From Algoriphagus chordae (GTDB taxonomy: Bacteria; Bacteroidota; Bacteroidia; Cytophagales; Cyclobacteriaceae): 64,000 nucleotides of DNA. The translations under genes and the position numbers were made by a program. Positions 10,042-19,730 of this stretch are shown here, one piece after another (the stretch's first letter is position 1; each line of letters opens with the position of its first letter). The notes under the pieces were generated by a model. That model did not search any database, had not been told where the DNA came from, and saw only the letters and a program-made list of their open reading frames with translations. Location of the stretch: NCBI RefSeq assembly GCF_003254055.1, contig NZ_QKZT01000013.1:89599-153598 (forward strand), read 5' to 3'.

Positions 10042-10145
10042 TGGGATAAATCACATGCGAAGATCAAAATCAGGAGCATAATTATTACATCCTCAATTTT
10101 GCCCAATAGGTTTCGGGATGGCCATAGAAAGAAAATCATGTACAA

Positions 10146-10691
10146 ATGAGAGTGATGCAAAAGTATTTTTTGGCAATTGTGCCTGAAGGAGTTTTTCAGG
10201 AGCGGGTGACCAATCTAAAGTTAGAAATCAAGGATCGATACCAGGCTAAATACGCGCTCAAGTCCCCAGCACATATTACTGTGAAAATGCCTTTTATATT
10301 TAATGAGGCAAAAGAGGATAAGTTACTTGAGAAACTTAGGAGTTTTGTTGCAGGGTATCAGCCAATGGAGATTGCTATCAAAGGAGTGAAGACTTTTGGT
10401 GAACGGGTGATTTACTTAGGGGTAAAAGCGGATCAAAATCTGTTTGATTTCCAAAATGAATTGAAAACCTATTGTAAAAGGGAATTGAACTTAGTAGACG
10501 AGTTGAGCGATCGAAACTATCACCCACATATGACGATAGCTTTCAAAGACCTAAAGAAATCTCAGTTTCAGAATATTCTCAGGTTAGCGGTGGAAACTGA
10601 AATAGCTGCAGAATTGCAGGTGTCTCATATAGTCCTGTTGAAAAGAGTAAACGGCACTTGGTCCAGCTACAAAAAATTAGACTTAGGGTGA
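10146..10691 (+). CDS. 2H phosphoesterase (2'-5' RNA ligase-like)
   Basis: Encodes 181 residues with the two signature tetrads of the 2H superfamily: HITV at about residue 40 and HMTI at about residue 124, which together form the two-histidine active site acting on cyclic phosphodiesters or 2'-5' linkages. The length fits the LigT/ThpR-like branch. A second ATG three codons in (MQKYFLAIVPEG) is an equally good start, because the family normally begins right at the first beta strand. The gene stands alone. The RNA substrate cannot be told from sequence. Confidence 0.82.
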   Translation: MRVMQKYFLAIVPEGVFQERVTNLKLEIKDRYQAKYALKSPAHITVKMPFIFNEAKEDKLLEKLRSFVAGYQPMEIAIKGVKTFGERVIYLGVKADQNLFDFQNELKTYCKRELNLVDELSDRNYHPHMTIAFKDLKKSQFQNILRLAVETEIAAELQVSHIVLLKRVNGTWSSYKKLDLG

Positions 10692-11194
10692 AATTGCCCG
10701 TTCAATCACCATTTTTTTTGATATTGAGTAAAAAAATGGGTTTGTGAAAAAAAATATTAAAAAATAGTTAATTCTTCAAAATAGGAAAAATTCGAAATTT
10801 TCTCTTTTTTATATATTTGTTTATACGATTTTGGTCCAAAATAAATCTATCATTTTTAACAAAAACTAATTGATTAAAAGAATTTTGTTTGGCAAAACTC
10901 ACTAAATGATTAAAAGGAGGTGAAAGCAAGTTATAGCGACTTAGCTTAAACTTGCCTTAAAAGGATTGTTTTTCATTAAAAAGCAGATTTAATGATATGT
11001 TAATCATTAAATAATAAAATAAAAATCTGAAATTTTTGAAATCTTACATTCCATAAATTGTGATTTATATTTTTTAACAATTTTTCAAAACATAATTTTT
11101 TACCCACTTGATTCCCTGTGAGTTGTGGTCTTTTGTATATCAAACTTTCGGTTAATATTCGTAGCAAAAATATATAAACTTAAATGTATAACCT
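10692..11194. other. 503-bp AT-rich leader region upstream of susC
   Basis: Contains no convincing open frame. It holds a -7 box (10812-10819), a perfect anti-16S-like stretch AAAAGGAGGTGA at 10912-10923 that leads into no lasting frame, and a 7-bp inverted repeat GCAAGTT / AACTTGC around 10926-10955. If transcription starts near 10825, the susC mRNA has a leader of about 370 nt. Confidence 0.5.
10812..10819 (+). promoter_or_regulatory. Bacteroidota -7 box (TATATTTG) for susC
   Basis: TATATTTG matches TAnnTTTG exactly inside the susC upstream region. No clear TTTG lies at the expected -33 distance. It would give a leader of about 370 nt, which is long but not unusual for regulated susC genes. 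Confidence 0.35.
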
Positions 11195-14100
11195 ATGAAG
11201 AAAGTTTTATTAGGCTTTGCGTTAACCATACTGACAGTGATGTCAGTACTTGCGCAAACCAAAACAATCACTGGTAGGGTCACTTCAGCAGAAGAGCCTG
11301 ACGGTGTACCCGGAGTAAGCGTAGTGCTAAAAGGTACTACTCAAGGAACAATCACGGATCTTGACGGAACCTATGCACTCAATGTGCCTGGGGATGCGAC
11401 CACTCTCGTATTTAGTTTTGTAGGATATCTTACTAAGGAGATGCCTATCGGAACAAGAAGTGTAATCGACGTTGACCTGGCCCCCGATGTGAAAACACTT
11501 AATGAAGTGGTAGTCGTGGGTTATGGTACTCAGGAAAGAAGAGAAATTACCGGTTCTGTAGCTTCTATAGATGCAACCGCAATAGAAAATCTGGTTGCTC
11601 CTTCTTTTGAGTCACAGCTTGCTGGTAGAGCTCCTGGTGTACAGGTAACTACTCCAAGTGGAATATTGGGAGCTGCTCCTATTATTCGTATTAGGGGTGT
11701 AAACTCAATTACCTCAAGTGCTAGTCCTCTTATCGTAATCGACGGTGTACCAGTAGTGGATTCTGACAGATCTGCAGTCAATGCGGCTAACCCCTTGGCG
11801 AATATAAACCCTGCAGATATTGCTTCTTTTGAAGTATTGAAAGATGGTTCTGCCTCTGCAATCTATGGTTCGAGAGCTGCTAACGGTGTGATTTTGATTA
11901 CCACAAAGAGAGGTATGGATGGTAAAGCTAAAGTTTCTTATAGCACATCCATGGGTATCAATGAGGAGGTGTCTAGATTTGATCTTCTGACTGGTGATGA
12001 GTTCGTAGAGATAGCTAATGAGAAGAGAACGAATGCAAATGCAGGTACATTAGCAAATCCTGGTGAAAATACTGATTGGCAGGATCTAATTTTCAGAAAA
12101 GGTTTTACGCAACAACATAACCTGTCCATTGCGGGTGGATCTCAAGCTACAAAGTATTTTTTCTCTGTGGGTTTCACTGATCAGGAATCACCTATCAAAC
12201 CAAATGAATTGAGTAGATATTCTTTCCGTGGAAATGTGGATCATAGTATCTCCAAGGCGGTAAGAATAGGAAGTTCTATGTCTTATACCTATACCAAGAT
12301 TTTAGGATTAAACAATGGTGCCAATTCCCTGTCAGGAGCTATCTACAATGCTACAAGATCGCTTCCAAATGTTGCTATCTACGATGCTGAAAATACTGCC
12401 TTTGATGGCTTCAACGTGACAGCTAATGGTGCTACTACGGGATTTGGCAACAACCTTGCTGGCCCAGATAACAACATTCCTAACATAGGATTTGTAATTC
12501 AAAATAATACCTTCCGAAGTAGTGCACACAGGGTAATAGGTAGTGCTTACGGTGAAGTGGATATCGTGACTGGCTTGACAGCAAGATCTCAAATCGGTAT
12601 TGATTTGACTATGTCAGATGATTTCCAGTCATTGGACCCTCGTCATGGAGATGGTAGAAGCTCTAATGGTTCTGTTTATCAGTCATACCGACCTGCTTAT
12701 CGATGGAACTGGCAAAACACATTGAATTACCAAACTGTCTTTGCCGAGGATCATAGCTTAAACGTAACTGCGGGTTTGGAATATCAATTTTCTAAATTCT
12801 ACAATTTCACTGCCCAAGGAACGGATCTTTCTGATAATTTTTACCGGTTGAATAACTTGATTTCTGGTTCTTATAACAACCAATTCTCTGGCGGTGGATA
12901 TGCTGAGCGTGGTTTTGACTCATACTTCGGTAGATTCAACTATAGCTACAAAGGCAAATACCTATTGTCTTTCACTGTAAGAAATGATGGAATTTCCGAT
13001 CTAGCTCCAGAAAACCAAAGAGGTACATTCTTCGGTGGATCTGCTGGTTGGAGAGTTTCTGATGAGGCATTCTTCAACTCTGACTTAATCTCTGATTTCA
13101 AATTGAGAGTGTCTTATGCAGAAGTAGGAAATACTGAAATCGGTACATTCGCTGCTTATGGTGGATATAGCCCAGTATTGGGTGGTGCAGGTGCAGGTAT
13201 TGGTTATGCTGCTATCGCAAACAATAATCTACAGTGGGAAACTTCTCAGAAGTTCAACATCGGTTTGGATTTGAGCATTGGCAAAGTGACTTTCACTGCT
13301 GATTACTTCAAAAACAATATCAACGGGTTGATCCTTGAAGCTCCTACTGCTCCTTCATTAGGTGTTCCGGGCAACTCAATCAACCAAAACGTTGGATCTA
13401 TGAGCAACTCTGGTTTGGAATTGAGAGCTTTTGCTAACGTGATCAACAGAGGTAAATTCTCTTGGAATACTGACTTCAACATTACTTTTATTAGCAATGA
13501 AGTGACTGAGTTGGTTAGTCCACTGACTGGAACATACAACAGAACTGAAGTAGGCAATCCAATTGCTCAGCTTTATGGATACAAATGGGCGGGTGTAAAC
13601 GCTGCTAATGGTAACCCAATGTATTATTCAGGAGACGATATTGTACAGTACAACTTGACTAGTGGTGCCTTAGGATATAAAGCCTATGATCCTGCCAATC
13701 CAGCTGATGTATCCGTTACAGGGGCTGCTCCCACTCAGGATTATCTTGGAAATACACTTCCAAAATGGCAAGGAGGATGGTCTAACAGCTTTACTTTCGG
13801 TGGATTTGACGCTGAGATCTTCACAAGATTCTCTGGAGGAAACTACATCATGAACGAATCTGTAAGAGGTCTAATGGGGCAAGGTTTCTCAAACAACCAT
13901 GCTAGTATCTTAGACAGATGGACTGAAAGTGGTCAAGTAACTGATGTTCCTAAGCTTTATTCTGGACAAGATCAAAACATGTGGCAAAGTTCTGCTTCGA
14001 ACAGCAGATTTGTTGAGAAAGGTGATTTTGTGAGAATTCAGAATATCGTTGTAGGCTATACTCTGCCAACAGCTGTGCTTTCAAGTGCTTTCAATGGTGC

Positions 14101-14272
14101 TATCACCAATGCAAGATTCTTTGCGCAGGTTCAGAATCCATTCACTTTCACTAGCTATTCGGGACTTGATCCTGAGTCAAACCAGTATTCTGGTCAATTG
14201 AGCTTCGGGGTGGATTGGAACGTAGCTCCAATTATCCGTACATACACGCTTGGCCTGAACGTAGGTTTCTAA
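11195..14272 (+). CDS. SusC/RagA-family TonB-linked outer-membrane transporter
   Basis: Encodes 1025 residues. In order: a signal peptide (cleavage after LAQ, about residue 21), a CarboxypepD_reg-like domain (ITGRV...GVPGVSVVLKGTTQGT), the SusC hinge motif LNEVVVVGYGTQERREITGS near residue 105, a plug domain (PLIVIDGVPV, INPADIASFEVLKDGSAS), and a long TonB-dependent beta-barrel to the C-terminus ending in an aromatic-rich strand (YTLGLNVGF). It forms the outer-membrane channel that, with SusD, imports glycans or other large nutrients using TonB energy. The substrate is unknown because no glycoside hydrolase or peptidase flanks the pair. It is co-transcribed with susD 27 bp downstream. Confidence 0.96.
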   Translation: MKKVLLGFALTILTVMSVLAQTKTITGRVTSAEEPDGVPGVSVVLKGTTQGTITDLDGTYALNVPGDATTLVFSFVGYLTKEMPIGTRSVIDVDLAPDVKTLNEVVVVGYGTQERREITGSVASIDATAIENLVAPSFESQLAGRAPGVQVTTPSGILGAAPIIRIRGVNSITSSASPLIVIDGVPVVDSDRSAVNAANPLANINPADIASFEVLKDGSASAIYGSRAANGVILITTKRGMDGKAKVSYSTSMGINEEVSRFDLLTGDEFVEIANEKRTNANAGTLANPGENTDWQDLIFRKGFTQQHNLSIAGGSQATKYFFSVGFTDQESPIKPNELSRYSFRGNVDHSISKAVRIGSSMSYTYTKILGLNNGANSLSGAIYNATRSLPNVAIYDAENTAFDGFNVTANGATTGFGNNLAGPDNNIPNIGFVIQNNTFRSSAHRVIGSAYGEVDIVTGLTARSQIGIDLTMSDDFQSLDPRHGDGRSSNGSVYQSYRPAYRWNWQNTLNYQTVFAEDHSLNVTAGLEYQFSKFYNFTAQGTDLSDNFYRLNNLISGSYNNQFSGGGYAERGFDSYFGRFNYSYKGKYLLSFTVRNDGISDLAPENQRGTFFGGSAGWRVSDEAFFNSDLISDFKLRVSYAEVGNTEIGTFAAYGGYSPVLGGAGAGIGYAAIANNNLQWETSQKFNIGLDLSIGKVTFTADYFKNNINGLILEAPTAPSLGVPGNSINQNVGSMSNSGLELRAFANVINRGKFSWNTDFNITFISNEVTELVSPLTGTYNRTEVGNPIAQLYGYKWAGVNAANGNPMYYSGDDIVQYNLTSGALGYKAYDPANPADVSVTGAAPTQDYLGNTLPKWQGGWSNSFTFGGFDAEIFTRFSGGNYIMNESVRGLMGQGFSNNHASILDRWTESGQVTDVPKLYSGQDQNMWQSSASNSRFVEKGDFVRIQNIVVGYTLPTAVLSSAFNGAITNARFFAQVQNPFTFTSYSGLDPESNQYSGQLSFGVDWNVAPIIRTYTLGLNVGF

Positions 14273-14299
14273 TCCTTAAAACCTAAAAGAAGAATTAAA

Positions 14300-15817
14300 A
14301 TGAAAAAAATAACTATAAAAAATATCAAACTAGCGCTTGTTGCTGCTGCCTTGGTAGGCTTTTCCAGCTCTTGCGATGTGACTGATTTGACTCCAGCTAA
14401 CTTGATTCCAGACGATGAAGCCTTCACAACAGCTGCGCGAATCGAATCGACAGTGCTTGGAGTATATGAATCTGCGCAGCGAGGTTATTATGGTGGAGCT
14501 GTACAAAGAGGTTATCCTTTTGGTGCTGCTAACGTAGAGCAGGGTGATTTGAGAGGTGAAGACATGTACAACGATCAGTTGTTCTATGAAATCACTTATG
14601 TAGGCTCTTATAATCCAAACTCCGCAAATAACAACGGAATGTGGATTTCCCTTTACAGAATGATCAACAGATTGAACATTATTCTGGGCAATTTGGATGA
14701 GGCTGTATCTTCCGGTGTTTTGACCACAGAACAAGGAAATGGCTACAAAGGAGAACTTCTATTCTTGAGAGCTTTAGCACATCATGAATTATTGGTTCAT
14801 TTTGCAAGACCATACTCTGATGATCCTAATGCGCTTGGGGTACCTTACCGTACTTTTGGCGTGGATGATGTAACTAAGGTGCCTGAGGCGGAAGCTGTAG
14901 GTAGAGGTACAGTGGGAGCAGATTACACGCAATTGCTAACTGATCTAGATCAAGCAGAAGGATTAATAGCTGCTGGGGGTGCATTCCGAGCAAACAAAGG
15001 TGCAGTAATCGCATTGAAATCCAGAATCAAACTTCATATGGAAGATTGGACTGGTGTTTTGGCGGAATATGAGAAGTTGAAGGCAATGACTTATGCTTTG
15101 ACACCAAATCCTGTGACTCCGTTCAGAGGAGGTACAAGCTCTGACAACATTTTCTCTTTTGTAAACTCTGCTGAAGCTAACCCAGGTGTAAACGGTGCTT
15201 TGCCTTCTATGTATGGCAACCCAGATCTTGGAGCAAGAGGCTTGGTGAAAATCAGCCCAGTAATATGGACTGCTGCTTTTTGGAAAGAGACTGATGCTAG
15301 AAGAGTAGCTATGACTACTAAATCTGCGACAGGCGTTTTCACAGATAAATATACTGACGCTACGACCTATACAGATCCTAACGTGATCTTAAGATATGCT
15401 GAAGTAGTATTGAATGCATCTGAAGCTTATGCTAGAACAGGCAAAATGGCTGAAGCAGTGGTATTGCTAAACTCAGTAAGAAGTCGTGCACTTCCAGCTT
15501 CAGAAGCTGAATACACCGTGTCAGGTCTTGGTGATGGTATTCTAGAAGCTATCTGGAATGAAAGAAGAATTGAATTCCTAGCAGAAGGCAGAAGATGGCC
15601 AGATATCCATAGGCTTTCTGGTTCTGGTGAAATGGAGGGTGTACCTTCAAAAGCCTCTTCCAGATCGATTACGAGCATCGATTTCTACACTGGTGCTAAG
15701 CCTATCCCAATGGATCATTCCATTGCGTATTCTTCAACTACCTTCATCTGGCCAATTCCATTGACAGAACTTCAGACCAACTCCACTGCTCCTATCGAGC
15801 AGAATCCAGGTTATTAA
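14300..15817 (+). CDS. SusD/RagB-family surface lipoprotein
   Basis: Encodes 505 residues. The N-terminus is a lipoprotein signal with lipobox cysteine (GFSSSCD, about residue 25). The body shows the SusD pattern: an N-terminal segment (ESTVLGVYESAQRGYYGG), TPR-like helices (GYKGELLFLRALAHHELLVHF), and the C-terminal NERRIEFLAEGRRWPDIHRL motif typical of the family. It caps the SusC barrel on the cell surface and captures the ligand. It directly follows susC and ends at a strong hairpin terminator, so susC-susD form a two-gene operon with no attached enzymes. Confidence 0.95.
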   Translation: MKKITIKNIKLALVAAALVGFSSSCDVTDLTPANLIPDDEAFTTAARIESTVLGVYESAQRGYYGGAVQRGYPFGAANVEQGDLRGEDMYNDQLFYEITYVGSYNPNSANNNGMWISLYRMINRLNIILGNLDEAVSSGVLTTEQGNGYKGELLFLRALAHHELLVHFARPYSDDPNALGVPYRTFGVDDVTKVPEAEAVGRGTVGADYTQLLTDLDQAEGLIAAGGAFRANKGAVIALKSRIKLHMEDWTGVLAEYEKLKAMTYALTPNPVTPFRGGTSSDNIFSFVNSAEANPGVNGALPSMYGNPDLGARGLVKISPVIWTAAFWKETDARRVAMTTKSATGVFTDKYTDATTYTDPNVILRYAEVVLNASEAYARTGKMAEAVVLLNSVRSRALPASEAEYTVSGLGDGILEAIWNERRIEFLAEGRRWPDIHRLSGSGEMEGVPSKASSRSITSIDFYTGAKPIPMDHSIAYSSTTFIWPIPLTELQTNSTAPIEQNPGY

Positions 15818-15837
15818 TCTGATCATACCTTAAAATC

Positions 15838-15868
15838 AAAGTCCGGCCATTTGGTCGGACTTTTTTCG
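15838..15868 (+). terminator. Rho-independent terminator of susCD
   Basis: Stem of 11 bp (AAAGTCCGGCC with GGTCGGACTTT, one G-T pair) and a 4-nt loop at 15838-15863, followed by a T run, 20 bp after the susD stop. Confidence 0.85.
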
Positions 15869-15958
15869 TTGGGACTCTGCAAATTTGAAAATGCACTACC
15901 TAATCCCTTATAAAGGAAAAGCTGGAATTATAGTGCTTTGGGCTAAAATCACTCAGGT

Positions 15959-16456
15959 CTAGTCTGAGCTGGACAAAACTCCCATTTCCTTATCCTTGCC
16001 TAGGATGATACTTTTGGGAGAATTGTCTTCAAAATAGAATTGGACCACATTCTTTTGATCTGAAAAATCAGCTATTAGTAAGTTGTTTTTGATTTTTATT
16101 GTAGTTGGTTCCTTCACTTTTTCAGATTCGAGATAGAACCAAGCAGCATCTTCCTCTACCTCATATCCGATAAAACTTACCGCTATCAATTTGTCATCAA
16201 TCCAGATTTTATTATGCTCCCTTAAATAGGATTCTATCTGCTTATCAAGCTTTTCTTTATTAGCTGGATTTAAGAAATCTATCGATTCGTTATGAAATCC
16301 GCTCAAGGCGATTTCCAAATCATCCCAGAAAATCTTCTGAGAGATCTCCAGATGTTCTGTTTGCTCATTCCACTTGATTTCAGTCAAACTGAGGTGGAAT
16401 GGATGGTATATCACCAGCCATCCCAAACTGATCATGTATAAGTAAAACTGTTGCAT
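15959..16456 (-). CDS. DUF6702-like exported protein
   Basis: Encodes 165 residues with a short hydrophobic N-terminus (about 1-18) that may be a signal peptide. The start of the mature part (HPFHLSLTEIKWNEQTEHLE) and the following SQKIFWDDLE match what I recall of the Bacteroidota family DUF6702, small exported beta-rich proteins of unknown role. The gene is divergent from a HupE/UreJ-like gene and an M1 peptidase gene; I recall these families occurring together, which suggests a shared process, perhaps metal or envelope related. That link is inference. The C-terminal half carries no obvious catalytic residues. Confidence 0.65.
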   Translation of the reverse strand: MQQFYLYMISLGWLVIYHPFHLSLTEIKWNEQTEHLEISQKIFWDDLEIALSGFHNESIDFLNPANKEKLDKQIESYLREHNKIWIDDKLIAVSFIGYEVEEDAAWFYLESEKVKEPTTIKIKNNLLIADFSDQKNVVQFYFEDNSPKSIILGKDKEMGVLSSSD

Positions 16457-16498
16457 TTGGTAATCTGTGGTCTGTCTTTTGTCCTAATTATGACGTAT

Positions 16499-16510
16499 AA
16501 TTGCGCAATT
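16499..16510. promoter_or_regulatory. Perfect 12-bp palindrome in a divergent promoter region
   Basis: AATTGCGCAATT is a perfect palindrome in the 83-bp gap between the divergent DUF6702-like and HupE-like genes, the right place for an operator acting on both. No regulator is identified, and a 12-bp palindrome can occur by chance in AT-rich DNA. Confidence 0.3.
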
Positions 16511-16539
16511 TACTTCTTTAGAGGTATTTCGCCCTTTCT

Positions 16540-17121
16540 ATGAGTTCATTTCAACTTTATTTCCGTCTCGGTCTTCAGCATATTCTTGATATTCAGGGAT
16601 ACGACCATATACTTTTTGTTTTGGCACTTTGTGCAGTCTTTATTCCAAGAGATTGGCGAAAAGTCGTGATTCTCGTGACCGCATTTACCATTGGTCATTC
16701 CCTAACGCTCGCATTGGCCACGTTTAGATTGATTAATGTGAATTCAGAATTAATAGAATTCCTGATCCCGGTTACTATTGCCATCACTGCATTTATAACT
16801 ATTCTCCGTCCAAAACCTGCCTCAGGAAAAGGGCTGTCAATAAATTATCTCTTCGCACTTTTCTTCGGTCTTATTCATGGTTTAGGGTTCTCGACTTACC
16901 TACGTAGCCTTTTAGGCAAAGAAGCTAGTATCTGGCAGCCTTTGTTAGCATTCAATCTAGGATTGGAATTAGGCCAATTGATTATCGTAGGAGTGTTTCT
17001 CCTGGTTACCTCCATTCTAGTAGGGATAGCCGGAGTTAGCAGAAAGGAGTGGACATTGATCGTTGCCTCCATGGTATTTGGAGTTGCGCTGATGCTGATG
17101 TTGGAAGCGAAATTTTGGTAG
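16540..17121 (+). CDS. HupE/UreJ-family membrane protein
   Basis: Encodes 193 residues, almost entirely hydrophobic with about six membrane helices. The motif GYDHILFVLALCAVF near residue 20 and the histidine-containing helix FTIGHSLTLALATF are the signature of HupE/UreJ proteins, which carry nickel or cobalt in hydrogenase and urease clusters. LFFGLIHGLGFSTYL adds a third conserved histidine. No hydrogenase or urease gene is nearby, so the metal is uncertain. The next gene, an M1 metallopeptidase, starts 80 bp downstream on the same strand. Confidence 0.85.
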   Translation: MSSFQLYFRLGLQHILDIQGYDHILFVLALCAVFIPRDWRKVVILVTAFTIGHSLTLALATFRLINVNSELIEFLIPVTIAITAFITILRPKPASGKGLSINYLFALFFGLIHGLGFSTYLRSLLGKEASIWQPLLAFNLGLELGQLIIVGVFLLVTSILVGIAGVSRKEWTLIVASMVFGVALMLMLEAKFW

Positions 17122-17201
17122 ATGAATAATGTTTGGTGCGGGTTGACCGATGTCCGATGCAGATGGGAAAACCTTGATTTGAGAAAAAATTTATACAGAT
17201 A

Positions 17202-19532
17202 ATGAGAAAATTACTTGCACTTACAGCACTGGCAATCTTGGGGTTTCCCCCTGTTTTTGCGCAGCAATCAGCCCAGAATCATGCGGAGCGATTTGAGCAA
17301 CTCGGCACGATGCTTCGCTCGCCGAATGTTTATCGGACGGCTTCTGGAGCTCCGGGCCACATGTATTGGCAACAACAAGCCAACTATGTGATCAATGTGG
17401 AACTGGACGATGAAAATCAGTCTATTAAAGGATCTGAAAAAGTCACCTATATCAACAACTCTCCGGATCAACTCACATATCTATGGGTGCAGCTGGAAGA
17501 AAATCAGCGTGGAGCAGAATCTGCTACTCCTAAAGCCGCCGAGAGCTCCATCAATTCCCGAATGACACTTCGTACGCTTGAAGGTCTTATCTGGGCAAAT
17601 GAGGATTTTGGTTACAAAGTATTGGAGGTAAAAGATGCCAAAGGCAATCCGCTTCCTGTAACTGTGAATCATACCATGATGCGGATTGATCTACCTACGC
17701 CTCTGAAAGCTGGGGAAAGCTTCACTTTCGGCGTAGAATGGACTTTCAACATCACCAATAGAGTAGGCTATATCGGAGGCCGTCCTGGCTATGAGTACTT
17801 CGAAGGAGATGACAATTACTTGTACACTATGGCTGAATGGTTCCCTAGAATGGCAGTTTACTCAGATTTCGAAGGATGGCAAAATAAGCAATTCATGGGT
17901 TCAGGTGAGTTTGCGCTGGTTTTTGGTAATTATGAAGTGAATATCACTGTGCCAGCTGATCATATGGTTGGAGCTACTGGTGAGTTGCAAAATGCAAATC
18001 AGGTACTTTCGTCCACAGAATTGAATAGATGGAATACTGCCAAAAAAACTTATGATAACCCAGTCGTAATCCGTACTCAGGAAGAAGCGACTGAATTGGA
18101 GAAAAGTAAGTCATCTGAGAAAAAAACCTGGAAATTCAAGGCTGAAAATGTGCGTGACTTTGCATGGACTTCTTCCCGCAAATTCATCTGGGATGCGATG
18201 GCTGTAAAACAAGGTAGCAAAGATGTGATGGCGATGTCTTATTATGCCAAAGAAGCCAATCCTCTCTATGGGCAATACTCTACCAGAGTCGTGGCTCATA
18301 CGATCAAATCTTATTCAGCTCATACATTTGACTATCCTTATCCTACTGCCATCTCTGTAGAAGCGGCTAACGGTATGGAATATCCGATGATCTGCTTCAA
18401 CTATGGACGCCCTGATCCTGACGGAACTTATTCTGAAGCTGTGAAAAATGGAATGATCGGCGTGATTATTCATGAAGTGGGACACAACTTCTTCCCAATG
18501 ATCGTCAACTCTGACGAGCGTCAGTGGACTTGGATGGATGAGGGTTTAAACACCTTTATGCAGTTTATGGCTGAGCAAGAGTGGGATAGAAACTTCCCTT
18601 CTCGTCGTGGTCCTGCGCATAAGATTGTTCCTTATATGAGAAGTACTGCGAATACCTTGGAGCCGATCATGACCAACTCGGAGAATATCATTCAGTTTGG
18701 CCCAAATGCCTATGCTAAACCAGCAACTGCCCTAAACATCCTTCGCGAGACGGTGATGGGTCGCGAGCTGTTTGACTATGCATTTAAAGAATACGCACGA
18801 AGATGGAAGTTTAAGCATCCGACACCAGAGGATTTATTCCGTACGATGGAAGATGCTTCTGCAGTGGATTTGGATTGGTTCTGGAGAGGATGGTTCTATG
18901 GCACAGAGCCAGTGGATATTGCTATAGAGAATGTATCTCTATACAAAATGGACAATCGTACTCCTGCTGAGAAGAAGGCAGCGATGAAGGAAGAAGCTGA
19001 ACGTGATGAAGATTATGTTTCCAAGGAATATAATAGAACAGCTATCAAAGAGACTGTAATCGAAGGCAATCCTGAGACTCATGATTTCTATACGAGTTAT
19101 GATCCTTTCACGGTCACTCCAGAGGATGAGGAGAGCTATAAGAAGTTTATGGCTAGTCTTAGTCCAAAGGAAAAAGAACTAATGGAAAGTAATTTGAATT
19201 TCTATGAAATCACTTTCAAGAACGTGGGTGGATTGGTTATGCCGATCATTTTGGAGTTCCAATATGCTGACGGAACTTCTGAGATAGACCGCATACCTGT
19301 TGAGATCTGGAGAAAAAATGAGACTCAGGTTACTAAAGTTTTTGTGACTAAGAAGGAAATCACTCAAATCATCCTTGATCCTAAAAGAGAAACTGCAGAT
19401 ATAGACGAATCCAGTAATTACTGGCCTCCTCAGTATCAGCCTTCCAGATTTGAGCTGTTCAAAGGCTCTGGAGCTGCAAGGGGGACCTCTACTGGTAGTA
19501 ATCCAATGAAGAAAGCAAATAGCAACCAATAA
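17202..19532 (+). CDS. Secreted M1-family zinc metallopeptidase
   Basis: Encodes 776 residues with a signal peptide (PPVFAQ, cleavage near residue 21). The M1 zinc site is complete: HEVGH at 424-428 and the third ligand glutamate E447 in WMDEGLN, 18 residues further on. The substrate-recognition motif appears as NGMEYP, corresponding to GAMEN. An N-terminal beta-sandwich and a C-terminal charged, helical region frame the catalytic domain. It should act as a periplasmic or secreted aminopeptidase, possibly feeding peptide use. It lies downstream of the HupE-like gene and ends with a strong terminator. The C-terminal tail (TSTGSNPMKKANSNQ) is low-complexity. Confidence 0.93.
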   Translation: MRKLLALTALAILGFPPVFAQQSAQNHAERFEQLGTMLRSPNVYRTASGAPGHMYWQQQANYVINVELDDENQSIKGSEKVTYINNSPDQLTYLWVQLEENQRGAESATPKAAESSINSRMTLRTLEGLIWANEDFGYKVLEVKDAKGNPLPVTVNHTMMRIDLPTPLKAGESFTFGVEWTFNITNRVGYIGGRPGYEYFEGDDNYLYTMAEWFPRMAVYSDFEGWQNKQFMGSGEFALVFGNYEVNITVPADHMVGATGELQNANQVLSSTELNRWNTAKKTYDNPVVIRTQEEATELEKSKSSEKKTWKFKAENVRDFAWTSSRKFIWDAMAVKQGSKDVMAMSYYAKEANPLYGQYSTRVVAHTIKSYSAHTFDYPYPTAISVEAANGMEYPMICFNYGRPDPDGTYSEAVKNGMIGVIIHEVGHNFFPMIVNSDERQWTWMDEGLNTFMQFMAEQEWDRNFPSRRGPAHKIVPYMRSTANTLEPIMTNSENIIQFGPNAYAKPATALNILRETVMGRELFDYAFKEYARRWKFKHPTPEDLFRTMEDASAVDLDWFWRGWFYGTEPVDIAIENVSLYKMDNRTPAEKKAAMKEEAERDEDYVSKEYNRTAIKETVIEGNPETHDFYTSYDPFTVTPEDEESYKKFMASLSPKEKELMESNLNFYEITFKNVGGLVMPIILEFQYADGTSEIDRIPVEIWRKNETQVTKVFVTKKEITQIILDPKRETADIDESSNYWPPQYQPSRFELFKGSGAARGTSTGSNPMKKANSNQ

Positions 19533-19537
19533 GAGTT

Positions 19538-19563
19538 AAAGCCGGCGAGAGTCGGCTTTTCAT
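19538..19563 (+). terminator. Terminator after the M1 peptidase (GCCGGC-GAGA hairpin)
   Basis: Nine-pair stem AAAGCCGGC / GTCGGCTTT with a GAGA loop, followed by T residues, 6 bp after the stop codon. Nearly the same hairpin recurs after the NIPSNAP gene. Confidence 0.85.
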
Positions 19564-19620
19564 TTTTAACCACAGAGTACACTGAGTTTACGCAGAGTAC
19601 GCGGTGCTTCCTAAAATCTC

Positions 19621-19697
19621 GAGTTGTCCTGCTTCTCCAGAAGTTGGACTTGGCAGGTAGTTGTTAATTTCCGTTCGTGGCGACACGAACGGAGGCG
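19621..19697. repeat. 77-bp repeat, copy 1, with CCGTTCGTG hairpin
   Basis: Begins GAGTTGTCCTGCTTCTCC and ends ACGGAGGCG. It holds a perfect inverted repeat CCGTTCGTG / CACGAACGG (19671-19679 with 19684-19692, 4-nt loop). It matches copy 2 at 19731-19807 with only a handful of substitutions, mostly in the middle and in the loop. Confidence 0.85.
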
Positions 19698-19730
19698 GGT
19701 GAGTTTATAAAGTCGGTTTTTCTTTTTATA

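Noticed and set aside
10907..10960. AAAAGGAGGTGA as the ribosome site of a small gene
   Set aside because: All three frames following it close within ten codons and the only ATG gives a five-residue peptide; kept only as a leader observation.
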